Origin: Cordylochernes scorpioides
Lineage: Eukaryota > Arthropoda > Arachnida > Pseudoscorpiones > Chernetidae
Assembly (NCBI GenBank): GCA_030710605.1
Contig: CP092879.1
Span: forward strand, 45,079,151 to 45,143,150
Reading direction: 5' to 3'
DNA: 64,000 nucleotides
Each line of letters begins with the position of its first letter. Position 1 is the first letter of the stretch. The notes under the pieces were generated by a model. That model did not search any database. It worked only from the letters and a program-made list of their open reading frames with translations, and was not told the origin of the DNA. This document shows positions 11,403 to 20,869 of this stretch, piece by piece. Position numbers and translations under genes: made by a program.

Positions 11403-13920
11403 CCAAGTTGTTTTTATTTTGTCTTCTGCTTTCGAGCGAGTAGGTCTAGAACACATTCTCTCTGAATTTTCTCATTGTTGGTGGATGAAACAGCGCCAGT
11501 GATTATTTTGGCCGCTTTTGCTTGAACACTGTCTAGTCTTATTTTTAGTGATGAGCTTGAGGGAGCCCAGACCGGTGTTGCATATTCCATTATCGGCCTT
11601 ATTAAGGTGGTATATGTTGTTCTGAGAATTCTGGGTTTTGCTCCCCAATTTGTTCCACATAGCCTTCTCAGAATGTTTAGTTTTCTGATAGCTCTATTTG
11701 AGGTGCTAATTATGTGTTCTGAAAATTCCAATTCCTCATCAATAATAATTAAAATAATTCTGTTGACATCTTGTCAATACATGCACAGTCTGCATTATTA
11801 AAAAAGATAATATGCATTATATACATTATGTACAATGAATATGGCGCCTCTTCCAGCGCTGCAGAGTTTGGTGGAGAATCGCCAGTGGGTCTCCAGCGAC
11901 ACCACGCATTTTGCGATCTACGATTAATACGAAGATCGCGTACTTCGCCGCTTAGGAGATGGTGATGGCGTGGTCCTCGAGACCAACTTGAAAGATCCAG
12001 GACTGCAGTATCACACCTAGGTATTATGGATTCCTAATTTTATCAATTATTTGTTTGTTTATGCTTATTTTTTGGTTATATTTATGCCTTTTTCCCTGTG
12101 AGTGGAGAAGACGCATAGGTTTGGTTTTATTGGGTTTATGCTCATTTGGAATTCCATTGCCCACTTCTCCAGTCCTCTCATTGATGTGTTCAATTTTTTT
12201 AACGAATTTTCTATACTGCTACTTGTGTGCCATATGGCTATATCATCTGCATAACAGGCAACCATTGTGTCTTCAGTGAGGTAAGGATGGATGTCGTTAA
12301 TATATAGCAGATAGAGTAGAGGACTGAGCACAGATCCCTGAGTTACACCAGTCCATGTTCTTCCTTCCTTGGAAAATTCTCCATTAACCCGAACCTTTAA
12401 CCTTCTTCCCCTTAAGAAGTCTGCAATCCATATTAAGGTTTTTCTCTTACTCTGATGTTGTGCAGCTTTTCACGTAATTTCTCCCTCCACACTCGATCAA
12501 AAGCTGAGGTCATATCAAGGAATATAGCCGTGGTCTTCTTTGGCGGTATTTCCTGGAAAGAATCTATTATTGATTGACAGAAGTAGAAAAGTTGATCAGT
12601 CGTACAGTGCTGGGATCTATAGGCAGTTTGGTAGAGGTTTATTTTATTATTGTTAGTGAGCCAGACTATGAGCCTAGAGTGGTTAATTCGTTCTGGTATT
12701 TTACAAAGTTTGCTGGTGAGAGCAATTGGCCGATAGTTCTTCTATTCCTTGGCATCTTTGTTTGGCTTCAGTATTGGCACTACAATTGATATCTTCCAAT
12801 TCTTTGGTAGTTTACCAGTTTGCCATGAAATGTTCAGTATTCGTAGGAGTTGATTATTAGCTTTGTCTTCAAAGTGTTTAATCATTTGACCAAAGATTAG
12901 ATTATCTCTTGGTGATCTCTTGGATATTTTATTGATAAGTTTAGCTCATTCAGTGGGAAGTCTCTCGAGAAAATATCTTGTTGATGGAAGTTTCTTGCTT
13001 GTTTAACTAACTGGTTTATATTATTTTTAGAGTCCTGTCTTCATTCGTATAGTTGAGTATGGAAGTGCTTGAAATATATTCAGCAATTATGTCAGCCATC
13101 TGTTTGTTCTCGTTCGCGCTGTTCTATTCATATCGGTTAGAGTATTGGAGGATTGGTGTTGGTTTTGATTGTTCTCTAACACTCTAATCATATTCCAGTG
13201 TTGGCTGTCCTTTCTTGGATCCATTTTTTCGCAGAATTCTGTCCATTTTTCTTGTTTGCATATTCAAATTTCTTGCTCTATTTTGTGACTAATTTCAATG
13301 AGTTCCTTTCTGTTTTCTTCTGTTTTATTTTTTAAGAAGTTCATTGATATTGTCTCTCTCTCTCTGATATCATTGCCTCGATATTGAGGGCCTTCCAGTA
13401 AGGTATCCACAGGGCTTTACGTCTACCTCTAGGTATCGATGCTTTTGCAGCTTTTGAAATGTTCGAAGAGAATTTTTCCAAGTTTTTGTCAAGCGTTCTG
13501 TAATTCAATTTTTCGTTGCGCAGTTCTTCAAGCTTTTCTGTGAATTTTTTTTCAAGTCGGCTTTCCTAAAGTTCCATGTTCTTTTATTCTAATGGACATT
13601 CTCAATTTTGAAGTTTAGGGTTGTTAAAATTGGTCTGTGGTCACTGATTGCACCTCTCAGGATTTTCCATTGTGTTGTGGGTGCGATGTTGTAATTTATC
13701 GCTGTGATGTCTATTGCGGATTCTGTGCCTGTGGACTTAGATAGGTAGGTGTTCTCTCCGTTATTTAACGGTGTAAGGTCGAGGTCGGTTAGCATGTTCT
13801 CAACTGCTGACTTTTGTTATCCTGGACAGGTGATCCCCAAATTGAACTTTTGGAGTTAAATTCGCCGAGTATGATTGTGATATCCGAAGACGCTTTACTT
13901 AATGTCTCTATTGTGTGTAC
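11403..13920 (-). pseudogene. LINE4 relic: endonuclease and RT
   Basis: The minus strand encodes an endonuclease part (13589-13977; ITIILGEFNSK, then AISDHRPIL), RT with a MLSPLLYLLYINDI box and CYADDIAIWH (12065-12331), and an RT C-terminal region (11414-11731). RT is interrupted at 11743-12006 by unrelated sequence. The endonuclease N-terminus is replaced by the mariner transposase at about 13920. The same junction occurs in composites B and C, so it predates their spread. Confidence 0.85.
11743..12006 (+). other. Non-LINE insert with ORF inside LINE4 RT
   Basis: This segment of about 265 bp sits exactly between the YLGVIL and DEELEF parts of the LINE4 RT. Its strand opposite to LINE4 carries an ATG at 11835 followed by a GC-richer, coding-like stretch (MNMAPLPALQSLVEN...). 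In copy A a TAA at 11925 breaks it; in copy B (51173-51437) the same place reads GAA and the frame stays open for 61 codons, the last few from flanking LINE4 sequence. I do not recognise the protein. A captured host exon is an inference. Confidence 0.55.
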
Positions 13921-14657
13921 CCATACAAAATTCAAAGATTTCACGAGCTGAAAGTTGGCGATTTTGAGATGCGTCAAGAATTCGCTGCATGGGTTTCCGG
14001 CAAATTGATATTGATGAAAACTGGCTGTCGAATGTTCTGTGGACAGATGATGCTCACTTTTCTCTAAACGGAGAATTTAACATTCAAAACAGTCGCATTT
14101 TCGCAACAGAAAACCCTAGGATTTTTACTGAAATGCCACTTTACCAGCCTAGAGTTACAGTTTTGTGTGGGTTCACTTCTTTTATTATTGGGCCATTTTT
14201 CTTTGAAAAATCAATGGAAGAACTTTTAAAACCGTTTTTGTAACTGATGAACGTTATGTTCAACTTTTGAGAGAAAAGGGTATTCCCATATTGCAGGGCA
14301 AAAGCACTAAGCGAAATAACATTCATGAAAGATGGAGGACCTCCTCATATCTCCCGAGGTGCCAAACAATTGCTGAATGATACGTTCTGTGAAAATCGTG
14401 TGATAAGTCGCCACATTATATACCAGTGGCCTCCAAGATCACCAGACTTGACGCCTTGCGATATTTGGTTATGGGGGTACATTAAGTCGCGTGTTTATCG
14501 ATGCTGGCCTACCACATTGGCCATGTTGAAGGCTTCTATCAGATGGCACGTTTTATCAATTTCAACGGATATGTTATTTAATGCTGTCCATTCTTTCATT
14601 TATCGTCTGCAGGCGGTGATTGAGAATGAAGGGTGCCACATTGAGCAAGGATTGTGA
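13921..14657 (+). pseudogene. Mariner/Tc1-superfamily transposase, N-terminally truncated
   Basis: The DDE catalytic half is recognisable: LWTDDAHFSLNGEF carries the first acidic residue, a KDGGPPHIS segment the second, and PRSPDLTPCD the third. By my count about 42 residues separate the second and third, wider than classic DD34D mariners. The N-terminal DNA-binding half is gone, replaced by LINE4 endonuclease sequence. Frameshifts near 14235 and 14310 break the frame. It ends in CHIEQGL at 14657. This would be the cut-and-paste enzyme of the element, here non-functional. Confidence 0.85.
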
Positions 14658-15348
14658 CCTAACACAAGAGAGAAGGCAGTTACCTCATGTGTTATATAAG
14701 CCGCCATGTATTATATTATCTACCAATATTTTGCAGCTCTTTGTGTTGGGATATGGGGATAATAAATGCTGTCCTCACATCTTGACTCTTTTTTTTTTTT
14801 GTGAACAGTAATATTTTGTTTGTCATTTGCTCACATATTATGTCGTGCAAACCAGAGTGTTATAACTTCTCGAATAACACTGGTACACACAATTTTTCCC
14901 CTTATGTTTAGTTTTCGCTTTTCGCTCATTAGAAGAAATAGCATAAGGAATATTTTCTGTACACCAATAACTTTAGAAATTTTGTGAAAAAAATAATACA
15001 AAATGATTTTACTACCACATTTTTCAACGCAAAAGGTCGATTTAAAAATTATTTTTATTTGAGGGGACACATTTCTTAAAATTGTGTACAGTATAATAAA
15101 CAATGATAACATTTGACAAGCCCATAGGATATTTGGAATAAAGTACGACAAATATATTTTGTCACTCCCCTCTATATTTCATTTCATTGTCAAGAAACTA
15201 CACATTTCTTAGAGCAAGAAATCCTATTAATAGTGCCATCATAATTTTTGGTACTATATTAACATTTCAAGAATTCGTGAATTGATATCAGCAGTGTTTT
15301 TCAAACATTCAATCTATTTCACAAAACCCCATATAAAATATAAATATT
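14658..15348. other. Mariner 3' non-coding region
   Basis: This AT-rich interval between the transposase stop and the right inverted repeat is shared with composites B (about 47830-48566) and C (28591-29378). The ORFs across it have no recognisable domain. I see no gene. Confidence 0.7.
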
Positions 15349-15745
15349 TTTGCTACATGTTTTAATTTGCATTTACCTATTTTACATATCTCTGATTGTA
15401 TTTGAAAATCGTTAACCAATTCTTCATACTTTTGGCGAAGTGGTGTTTTATTAATTTGTTATTTGATATTATTAGGGTTCTTTCCTGGTATTCAAAAAGG
15501 AAAAATACGTGTCGATCAGTTATATTTTTCAATTTATCAAACAATTTGGCCGCTGAATCTCTGATTCTGGTGGAGCGCCATCTAGCGAATAAAGTTGTAA
15601 CTAAAATCAATTTCGAAAATTTCATTATTTGCCATAAAAAATCCCATTGCATCCTGAACACAATGGTGTTTACCGCATTGCTCTAGCGCAAATATTCGCG
15701 GAGTTATTAATTTTTAAAGTTGTGCGGGACTTTTGGATCACCCTG
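15349..15745. repeat. Right terminal inverted repeat of composite A
   Basis: Reverse complement of 4385-4782, ending GGACTTTTGGATCACCCTG at 15745, followed by the TA duplication. Confidence 0.9.
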
Positions 15746-15747
15746 TA

Positions 15748-15867
15748 TATAAATCGTTATCTTTCTAAGTATAGTTATAATTTTTGCCTGTCGAAGGGCT
15801 TTTGCCCGAAAGCTCGTAGCATTCATACAATAAAAGAAACTCATCTTCTGATCCTTCTTAATTGATA
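15748..15867 (+). mobile_element. PLE2 foldback, right part
   Basis: This continues the inverted 3' region of PLE2 after the mariner insertion. It carries the hammerhead-like motif CTGTCGAAGGGC...GCCCGAAAGCTCG at 15788-15819 and ends at the second copy of the 12-bp PLE1 target duplication (15868-15879). Confidence 0.75.
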
Positions 15868-15976
15868 TAAGATAATCATACCCATACTTAAAGAGGGCGG
15901 CGCCTCGACGTCCATCTCTTCCACACCTAAATTCTTAAACCATATACAGCAATTACCGGTTGTTCCCAACAGTCTA

Positions 15977-17164
15977 ATGATATCTTTTGATGTAATTAAT
16001 CTATACCCTAGTCTCCCCCACCCCCTCATCTTAGAATGCACCATAGAATTCCTCCGGACGCATGGGTATACAGCAGATATGATAACTAAATTAACCTCCT
16101 TAATATCGATTTGTCTGAGCAATAGTATTTTCAATTTTGATAAACGTTATTACAGGCAATCTAAGGGCACTCCCATGGGTAGCCCTCTGTCTTCACCACT
16201 ATCAGAAATAGTTATGCGGAAAGTAGATAGTTTAATTACAGGTCATTTCCCAGCGGATATCCACACTTGGTTTAGATATATAGACGACATTTTCTGTATA
16301 GTTAAAACTGAATCCTTAGATAATATTCATACCAAATTAAATTCACTATACCCGGACATCCAATTCACAGTAGAAAAAGAAAACAATAGTTCCCTAGCTT
16401 TCTTAGATATTATGATTAGAAAACAAAATTGCAGGTACATTACCAACGTACACTATAAGCCCTCCTTCCATCCCTCCTATATACACTACTCATCATATTG
16501 CCCCCTTAGCCATAAAATTAACACTGTCAAAACCCTCTCGAAACGTATTTTTACTCACTGTTCATCGTCAGATTCCAGACAAACAGAGACCCAAAATGTG
16601 GTCGAACACCTAATGAACTCTGGTTACCCCAGAAACTTCATCCTCAGACACTTTTATAATCCCCAACAGCAGCTAAACAGTCAAACTTTTAGATCTACTT
16701 GCATCATCCCATACTCTACCCATAGTGTCAGCATCTCTAGATTCTTAAAAAACAAGTACGGTATCCGCACCTATTATACCAACACTCCTAAATTGGAAAC
16801 AATAGTTAGAAATCCCATCACCAGAAATAGTTTTCCCGTTGCCCTACCATTTCTTACAAACTCCGTGTATTCGTTAAAATGCTCAGATTGCAATAGTTTG
16901 TATATAGGAGAGACAGGCCGAAGAATCAAGGATAGGATGGACGAACACCACAGAAACATCAGAAATAGTGAACCCAGGTCCCTCATTGTGCAACATATTA
17001 GACAGACAGGACATTCTTTTGATACCTCTCACCCACAGGCATATTACTCAGGAATCAAGAGCAAATTCAAAAGATTGGTCGTCGAGGCGTTGCTCTCTTT
17101 AAAACACAATAGTATTAATAGACACATAGACATCCCAGACGCATACAAAGCAATATTACCATAG
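15977..17164 (+). CDS. Penelope-like RT / GIY-YIG endonuclease, intact 3' portion
   Basis: This 395-codon ORF encodes the catalytic core of a Penelope-like retroelement protein. RT motif A (SFDVINLYPSLP, residues 3-14), the GTPMGSPLS box (64-72) and YIDD (101-104) are present. A GIY-YIG nuclease follows (VYSLKC near 297-302, LYIGETGR at 308-315, then R and EH residues). The frame stays open upstream to the insertion boundary at 15868 (IIPILKEGG), so the ATG at 15977 is internal and not the true start. The N-terminal part lies at 3557-3918 beyond the nested insertion. The RT would copy element RNA and the nuclease would cut the target. Confidence 0.9.
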   Translation: MISFDVINLYPSLPHPLILECTIEFLRTHGYTADMITKLTSLISICLSNSIFNFDKRYYRQSKGTPMGSPLSSPLSEIVMRKVDSLITGHFPADIHTWFRYIDDIFCIVKTESLDNIHTKLNSLYPDIQFTVEKENNSSLAFLDIMIRKQNCRYITNVHYKPSFHPSYIHYSSYCPLSHKINTVKTLSKRIFTHCSSSDSRQTETQNVVEHLMNSGYPRNFILRHFYNPQQQLNSQTFRSTCIIPYSTHSVSISRFLKNKYGIRTYYTNTPKLETIVRNPITRNSFPVALPFLTNSVYSLKCSDCNSLYIGETGRRIKDRMDEHHRNIRNSEPRSLIVQHIRQTGHSFDTSHPQAYYSGIKSKFKRLVVEALLSLKHNSINRHIDIPDAYKAILP

Positions 17165-17470
17165 TGTACCATAGTTGACCATTGCCAGTTTGTTTTATTT
17201 TGGATTGTTTCACTCATGCAGCCTTAATTGAATTGTATCATAATCGTGAAGCTCCTTTTGATTTCCCTACTTAGCATACTCAAAACTTGCAGATATTTCT
17301 TACTATTACTTTTCTTACATATATGCTAATACGTTTATTTTTCTTGTATATATGCTAATTTTCCTAGTTTTTGATACGTATATAAGATGCACATTTATTT
17401 AGGTATGATGTCCTGTAGAAGGGTTATTGGCCCGAAAGCTCGTCCTTATTAAAACCTAAAAGACACGCAT
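17165..17470 (+). mobile_element. PLE1 plus copy 3' region
   Basis: This is the 3' non-coding region of PLE1, the reverse complement of about 1560-1890. It contains the hammerhead-like motif CTGTAGAAGGG...CCCGAAAGCTCGTC at 17413-17445, flanked by the pairing segments TTTAGGT and ACCTAAA. The element seems to end near 17470-17495. Confidence 0.75.
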
Positions 17471-18275
17471 CCTCGTTCGCTTTAAATCTATTACTTACAT
17501 TCTTCAGAGGATTTCAACCTTCTTTATATTGTTTTTTTATTTTATTTCAATTTAAAGCGCTATGTCCCCCTAAGGACACTTGCGCTGTCATACATGTATG
17601 CCTTTACATTTGTCTATACATATATATACAATAATTTTAGGCCGTGAATAGAATAGTCATATGATGTTTACAATGAGAAAGAGAGAAAAAAACGAGAAAA
17701 AAGAACTGTGTACAAAAGAAAGAAGTGTCTGGCAATATGTACAATAAGCAATATATAAATTATCAGTTTCTTAAAAGATATTTGTTGCTATATAACATAT
17801 TGTTTCCAAATATCAAGTCTTTGAGTGAAACCATCAGAAAAATATCATACTACATGTGAAATTACCTAGAATGTAAAAATGTATATTAAAAAAAATTAAA
17901 TTATAAAGATCCATTTTTGATTCGTTTACTTTTCAATTATTATTTTTTATTGAATAATGATAAGTTTATTAATTTTAACAATTTTTTTTTTCAAGTTCTT
18001 ACCAACGGTCAATTTAATAAAGATCGTTATTTAAGTATCTTCCTTTTAAATCCTTTCTGCATATTGAGTCTATCATATTCTTATCTATATTCTCTTATCC
18101 TTTTATCGCTGCCTAACAAAGTGTTTGCATAAGGCCCATCAAACAACATTAAATGATTACTTTCATAGAAGGACTTCAAATGAAATTAAAAACCAGTTGT
18201 TGTTTTTTTTAGCCGCCCTTTATCAAAAGTACATATTGGTATAAGCCATGATAATCTCGGGCAGACTGCTTTTAA
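17471..18275. other. AT-rich interval without recognised gene
   Basis: I see no gene. A short block near 17555-17615 (GCGCTATGTCCCCC...GGACACTTGCGC) resembles a block near 43965-44015 and may be the 3' end of a dispersed repeat. A 71-codon ORF at 17917-18132 is AT-rich with no domain. Confidence 0.5.
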
Positions 18276-18491
18276 TGTAAACTCATGGACAAAACTTAAG
18301 GAAGTTTTACCTTTCAGCATGTATATCGGAATTCAGATTATAACTCTGAAAGATATTACAGTGACCTTTATTGAAGAAACACGAGATAACCAATTGTTAA
18401 CAAAATTGTCCCCGTCTTTTTCTTTAAAAAAATAGACAACGGGCGATATTAAAGACTTTCCACTTCCTTAGGTTTGTCCATGAGTGTAAAT
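18276..18491. repeat. Short inverted-repeat element (MITE-like)
   Basis: Arms of about 28 bp (GTAAACTCATGGACAAAACT... at 18278 and its near reverse complement ending at about 18491) enclose about 160 bp. No coding is seen. The structure fits a short non-autonomous DNA transposon, but I see no second copy here. Confidence 0.45.
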
Positions 18492-18715
18492 CTACAAAAC
18501 ATATATGTCTATATATGGAAAAGCAGTTTTAATTTACACTTTTACTCAAGGTTCCCCATAGAATCATTTGATTACTTACACTATTAGAATTGAACTTGTT
18601 CTATATATAATTATCTGAAAACTTTTTTCTCTGTAAAAGCCTTAATAGATTTAAATACTTTTAAAGAATAGATATATGTCCCCTATTAGCGAAACGTGTA
18701 TTAGAATGAGGAAAA

Positions 18716-19849
18716 TTAGTCGAGCTTCAAGTTGAGATAAGCCTGAAGTCCTTTGGGCAGAGGTAGAATATAGATACCATCCGGCAAGTTCCAAGATAGT
18801 CGAAGAAGAGTACGGATGGCACAGCGGGAAAGATGGCAAAGTCGCGCTGGAGTCTTCGCCATTACCTGAAGATTCTGCAAGAACTCCAAGCTGGACTCAA
18901 CCTGGTAATCCGAAAGATCCATTTTCTTCAAACTCTGTTGCAAATCTTCAAAAATATTAATCCCCAACATGGTAAAGCCAAGCATTTTGGTTTGGATTTG
19001 TGGACAAGCCCTCAACAAGATTCTACCACATTCTAAGATGTCCCTATTAGTATGTTCAGACAAAATTCCTGCAAGATCATCCTCATCAAAACTGGTTCTG
19101 CTTCCCCAGATGGTTTGGATGAAGATATGGAAATATTCGAACTTGCTTAGGATAGCCATGTCATCTTGATCGTTGTAGCAAAATGAAAGCCATAGGTAAA
19201 ATATTAATTGTACTATGCCTAGCATGTCTTTGGAATTCAAAGTTGCACCATATTGAAGAAGCAATAAAAGAATATTTGACTGAATCATTATGATGGCTGT
19301 ATTTGCTGGACTGAGAGATATGGGTTTAGGAAATGGTACATTAACAAAACGTTCTTTGTTGAATGTTAAGCGGGACTTATTGGCATTCCGTATAAAATAC
19401 TCTTGAAGATGAGTATTTGTCCTAGATTTATCCAAGCCTGAATAAAAGCTAAACAAAAGCCACTCGGGCACTACAGAATTGATCAGGCAATTGAAATGTG
19501 AGAGGTATAGGAATGAGAAATGCTGGTCGCAATCGTAGATGAGTTTGTGGACAAGTTCGACGACATTGATGTCTCTTTCTCTCCAAGAGTAGCACATCCT
19601 GGCGACTTGGTAGACGACGTTCCTCTCGAAGACAACATCGCGGGGAGAGCTGTCAACCACAGATTTCCACTCGAGGAAGAGCTTTAAGACCTCACGGATG
19701 CTATCCTGCTTGAAAGGAAGTAAATTGGCGTTATTGATGGGATCGATCAAGTAAGGCACAATCAGACGTCGAAGCCGCTCCTTACGCAGCGTCGACTCCG
19801 ATGTGTAGGACCTGTTTGTCCCATCCTCGCTGTACGGACTTCTGAACAT
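18716..19849 (-). CDS. ASB17-like ankyrin/SOCS-box protein
   Basis: This 377-codon uninterrupted ORF starts at an ATG at 19849 and ends in TAA at 18716. A degenerate ankyrin-like unit lies at about residues 181-206 (QSNILLLLLQYGATLNS). A C-terminal SOCS box lies at about 337-377 (LCHLSRCAIR, then LPDGIYILPLPKGLQAYL). In the family the SOCS box binds Elongin B/C, and its LPxP motif contacts Cullin-5, so the protein would be a substrate receptor of a ubiquitin ligase. The LPDGI...L...LQ.YLNL ending resembles vertebrate ASB17; orthology is inference. The usual BC-box Cys (LCR) reads LSR. No transposon similarity is seen, so I take it as a host gene. The sequence gap lies just upstream. Confidence 0.75.
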   Translation of the reverse strand: MFRSPYSEDGTNRSYTSESTLRKERLRRLIVPYLIDPINNANLLPFKQDSIREVLKLFLEWKSVVDSSPRDVVFERNVVYQVARMCYSWRERDINVVELVHKLIYDCDQHFSFLYLSHFNCLINSVVPEWLLFSFYSGLDKSRTNTHLQEYFIRNANKSRLTFNKERFVNVPFPKPISLSPANTAIIMIQSNILLLLLQYGATLNSKDMLGIVQLIFYLWLSFCYNDQDDMAILSKFEYFHIFIQTIWGSRTSFDEDDLAGILSEHTNRDILECGRILLRACPQIQTKMLGFTMLGINIFEDLQQSLKKMDLSDYQVESSLEFLQNLQVMAKTPARLCHLSRCAIRTLLRLSWNLPDGIYILPLPKGLQAYLNLKLD

Positions 19850-19989
19850 GTGGCCGACGGGAGCACAATTTGTTCATAATAATGGCATCTAGGGTACCAT
19901 AGCTCGGGTCCATCGACCGACAGAAATATCTTGATATAACAACATCAACAAAAAATCTTTATTAAGGATACTCGTCCCATACATGATTC

Positions 19990-20474
19990 NNNNNNNNNNN
20001 NNNNNNNNNNNNNNNNNNNNNNNNNNNNNNNNNNNNNNNNNNNNNNNNNNNNNNNNNNNNNNNNNNNNNNNNNNNNNNNNNNNNNNNNNNNNNNNNNNNN
20101 NNNNNNNNNNNNNNNNNNNNNNNNNNNNNNNNNNNNNNNNNNNNNNNNNNNNNNNNNNNNNNNNNNNNNNNNNNNNNNNNNNNNNNNNNNNNNNNNNNNN
20201 NNNNNNNNNNNNNNNNNNNNNNNNNNNNNNNNNNNNNNNNNNNNNNNNNNNNNNNNNNNNNNNNNNNNNNNNNNNNNNNNNNNNNNNNNNNNNNNNNNNN
20301 NNNNNNNNNNNNNNNNNNNNNNNNNNNNNNNNNNNNNNNNNNNNNNNNNNNNNNNNNNNNNNNNNNNNNNNNNNNNNNNNNNNNNNNNNNNNNNNNNNNN
20401 NNNNNNNNNNNNNNNNNNNNNNNNNNNNNNNNNNNNNNNNNNNNNNNNNNNNNNNNNNNNNNNNNNNNNNNNNN
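19990..20474. other. Assembly gap (485 N)
   Basis: A run of N separates the ASB17-like gene from the repeat-rich right side. ORFs translated through it are artefacts. The 5' UTR, the promoter or an upstream exon of the gene could be hidden here. Confidence 0.99.
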
Positions 20475-20869
20475 TGATCATCCATCCCCTAAGCGACCAG
20501 CTTTGTAAAAACAAAATGATTTATGTTAGCCACCAATTAATAAATCCCTCCAAAGGACCCAGAAACAGCCATGTTTTGGCCGCTATGAGACGTTCTCTAT
20601 GGTACTAAATATATACTCTGGATCTGATGTACAAAATAGAAGTATCCAGAATTATCATAAATTCATAAAAATATATAAAATCAGGAGTTTGAAAAATAAA
20701 AAATTATATGTGATTTTCTCATTTTCTATCAAATAATACAGTATAACCCTCTCCGAGAGACTGTTCAAGAACATGGCTACATGCAGCCTCTTCTAAAAGT
20801 GCCTGACTTGCCTAAATAAAGATTATCAAGCGATATTACTACAGATTAACAGGGTTGTAAGCATCAGTC
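20475..20869. other. AT-rich interval, nothing recognised
   Basis: I see no gene, repeat or RNA between the gap and the LINE gag relic. One AATAAA occurs near 20815. Confidence 0.5.

Larger units (their letters stand above)
4385..15745 (+). mobile_element. Mariner-type composite element, copy A (11.36 kb)
   Basis: The ends are perfect inverted repeats starting CAGGGTGATCCAAAAGTCCC, flanked on both sides by TA (4383-4384 and 15746-15747), the target duplication of Tc1/mariner elements. The uninterrupted target survives, reverse-complemented, at 4061-4080, so the ends are exact. Inside are about 398-bp inverted repeats, a 3' truncated transposase region (13921-14657) and four LINE fragments replacing the 5' half of the mariner. 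All reading frames are broken, so movement would need transposase supplied in trans. Confidence 0.9.

Noticed and set aside
14831-15151. 106-codon minus ORF in the mariner 3' region
   Set aside because: AT-rich composition and no domain; the same stretch is non-coding in copies B and C.
19889-20514. ORFs of 164-198 codons across the N run
   Set aside because: They consist almost entirely of undetermined bases.
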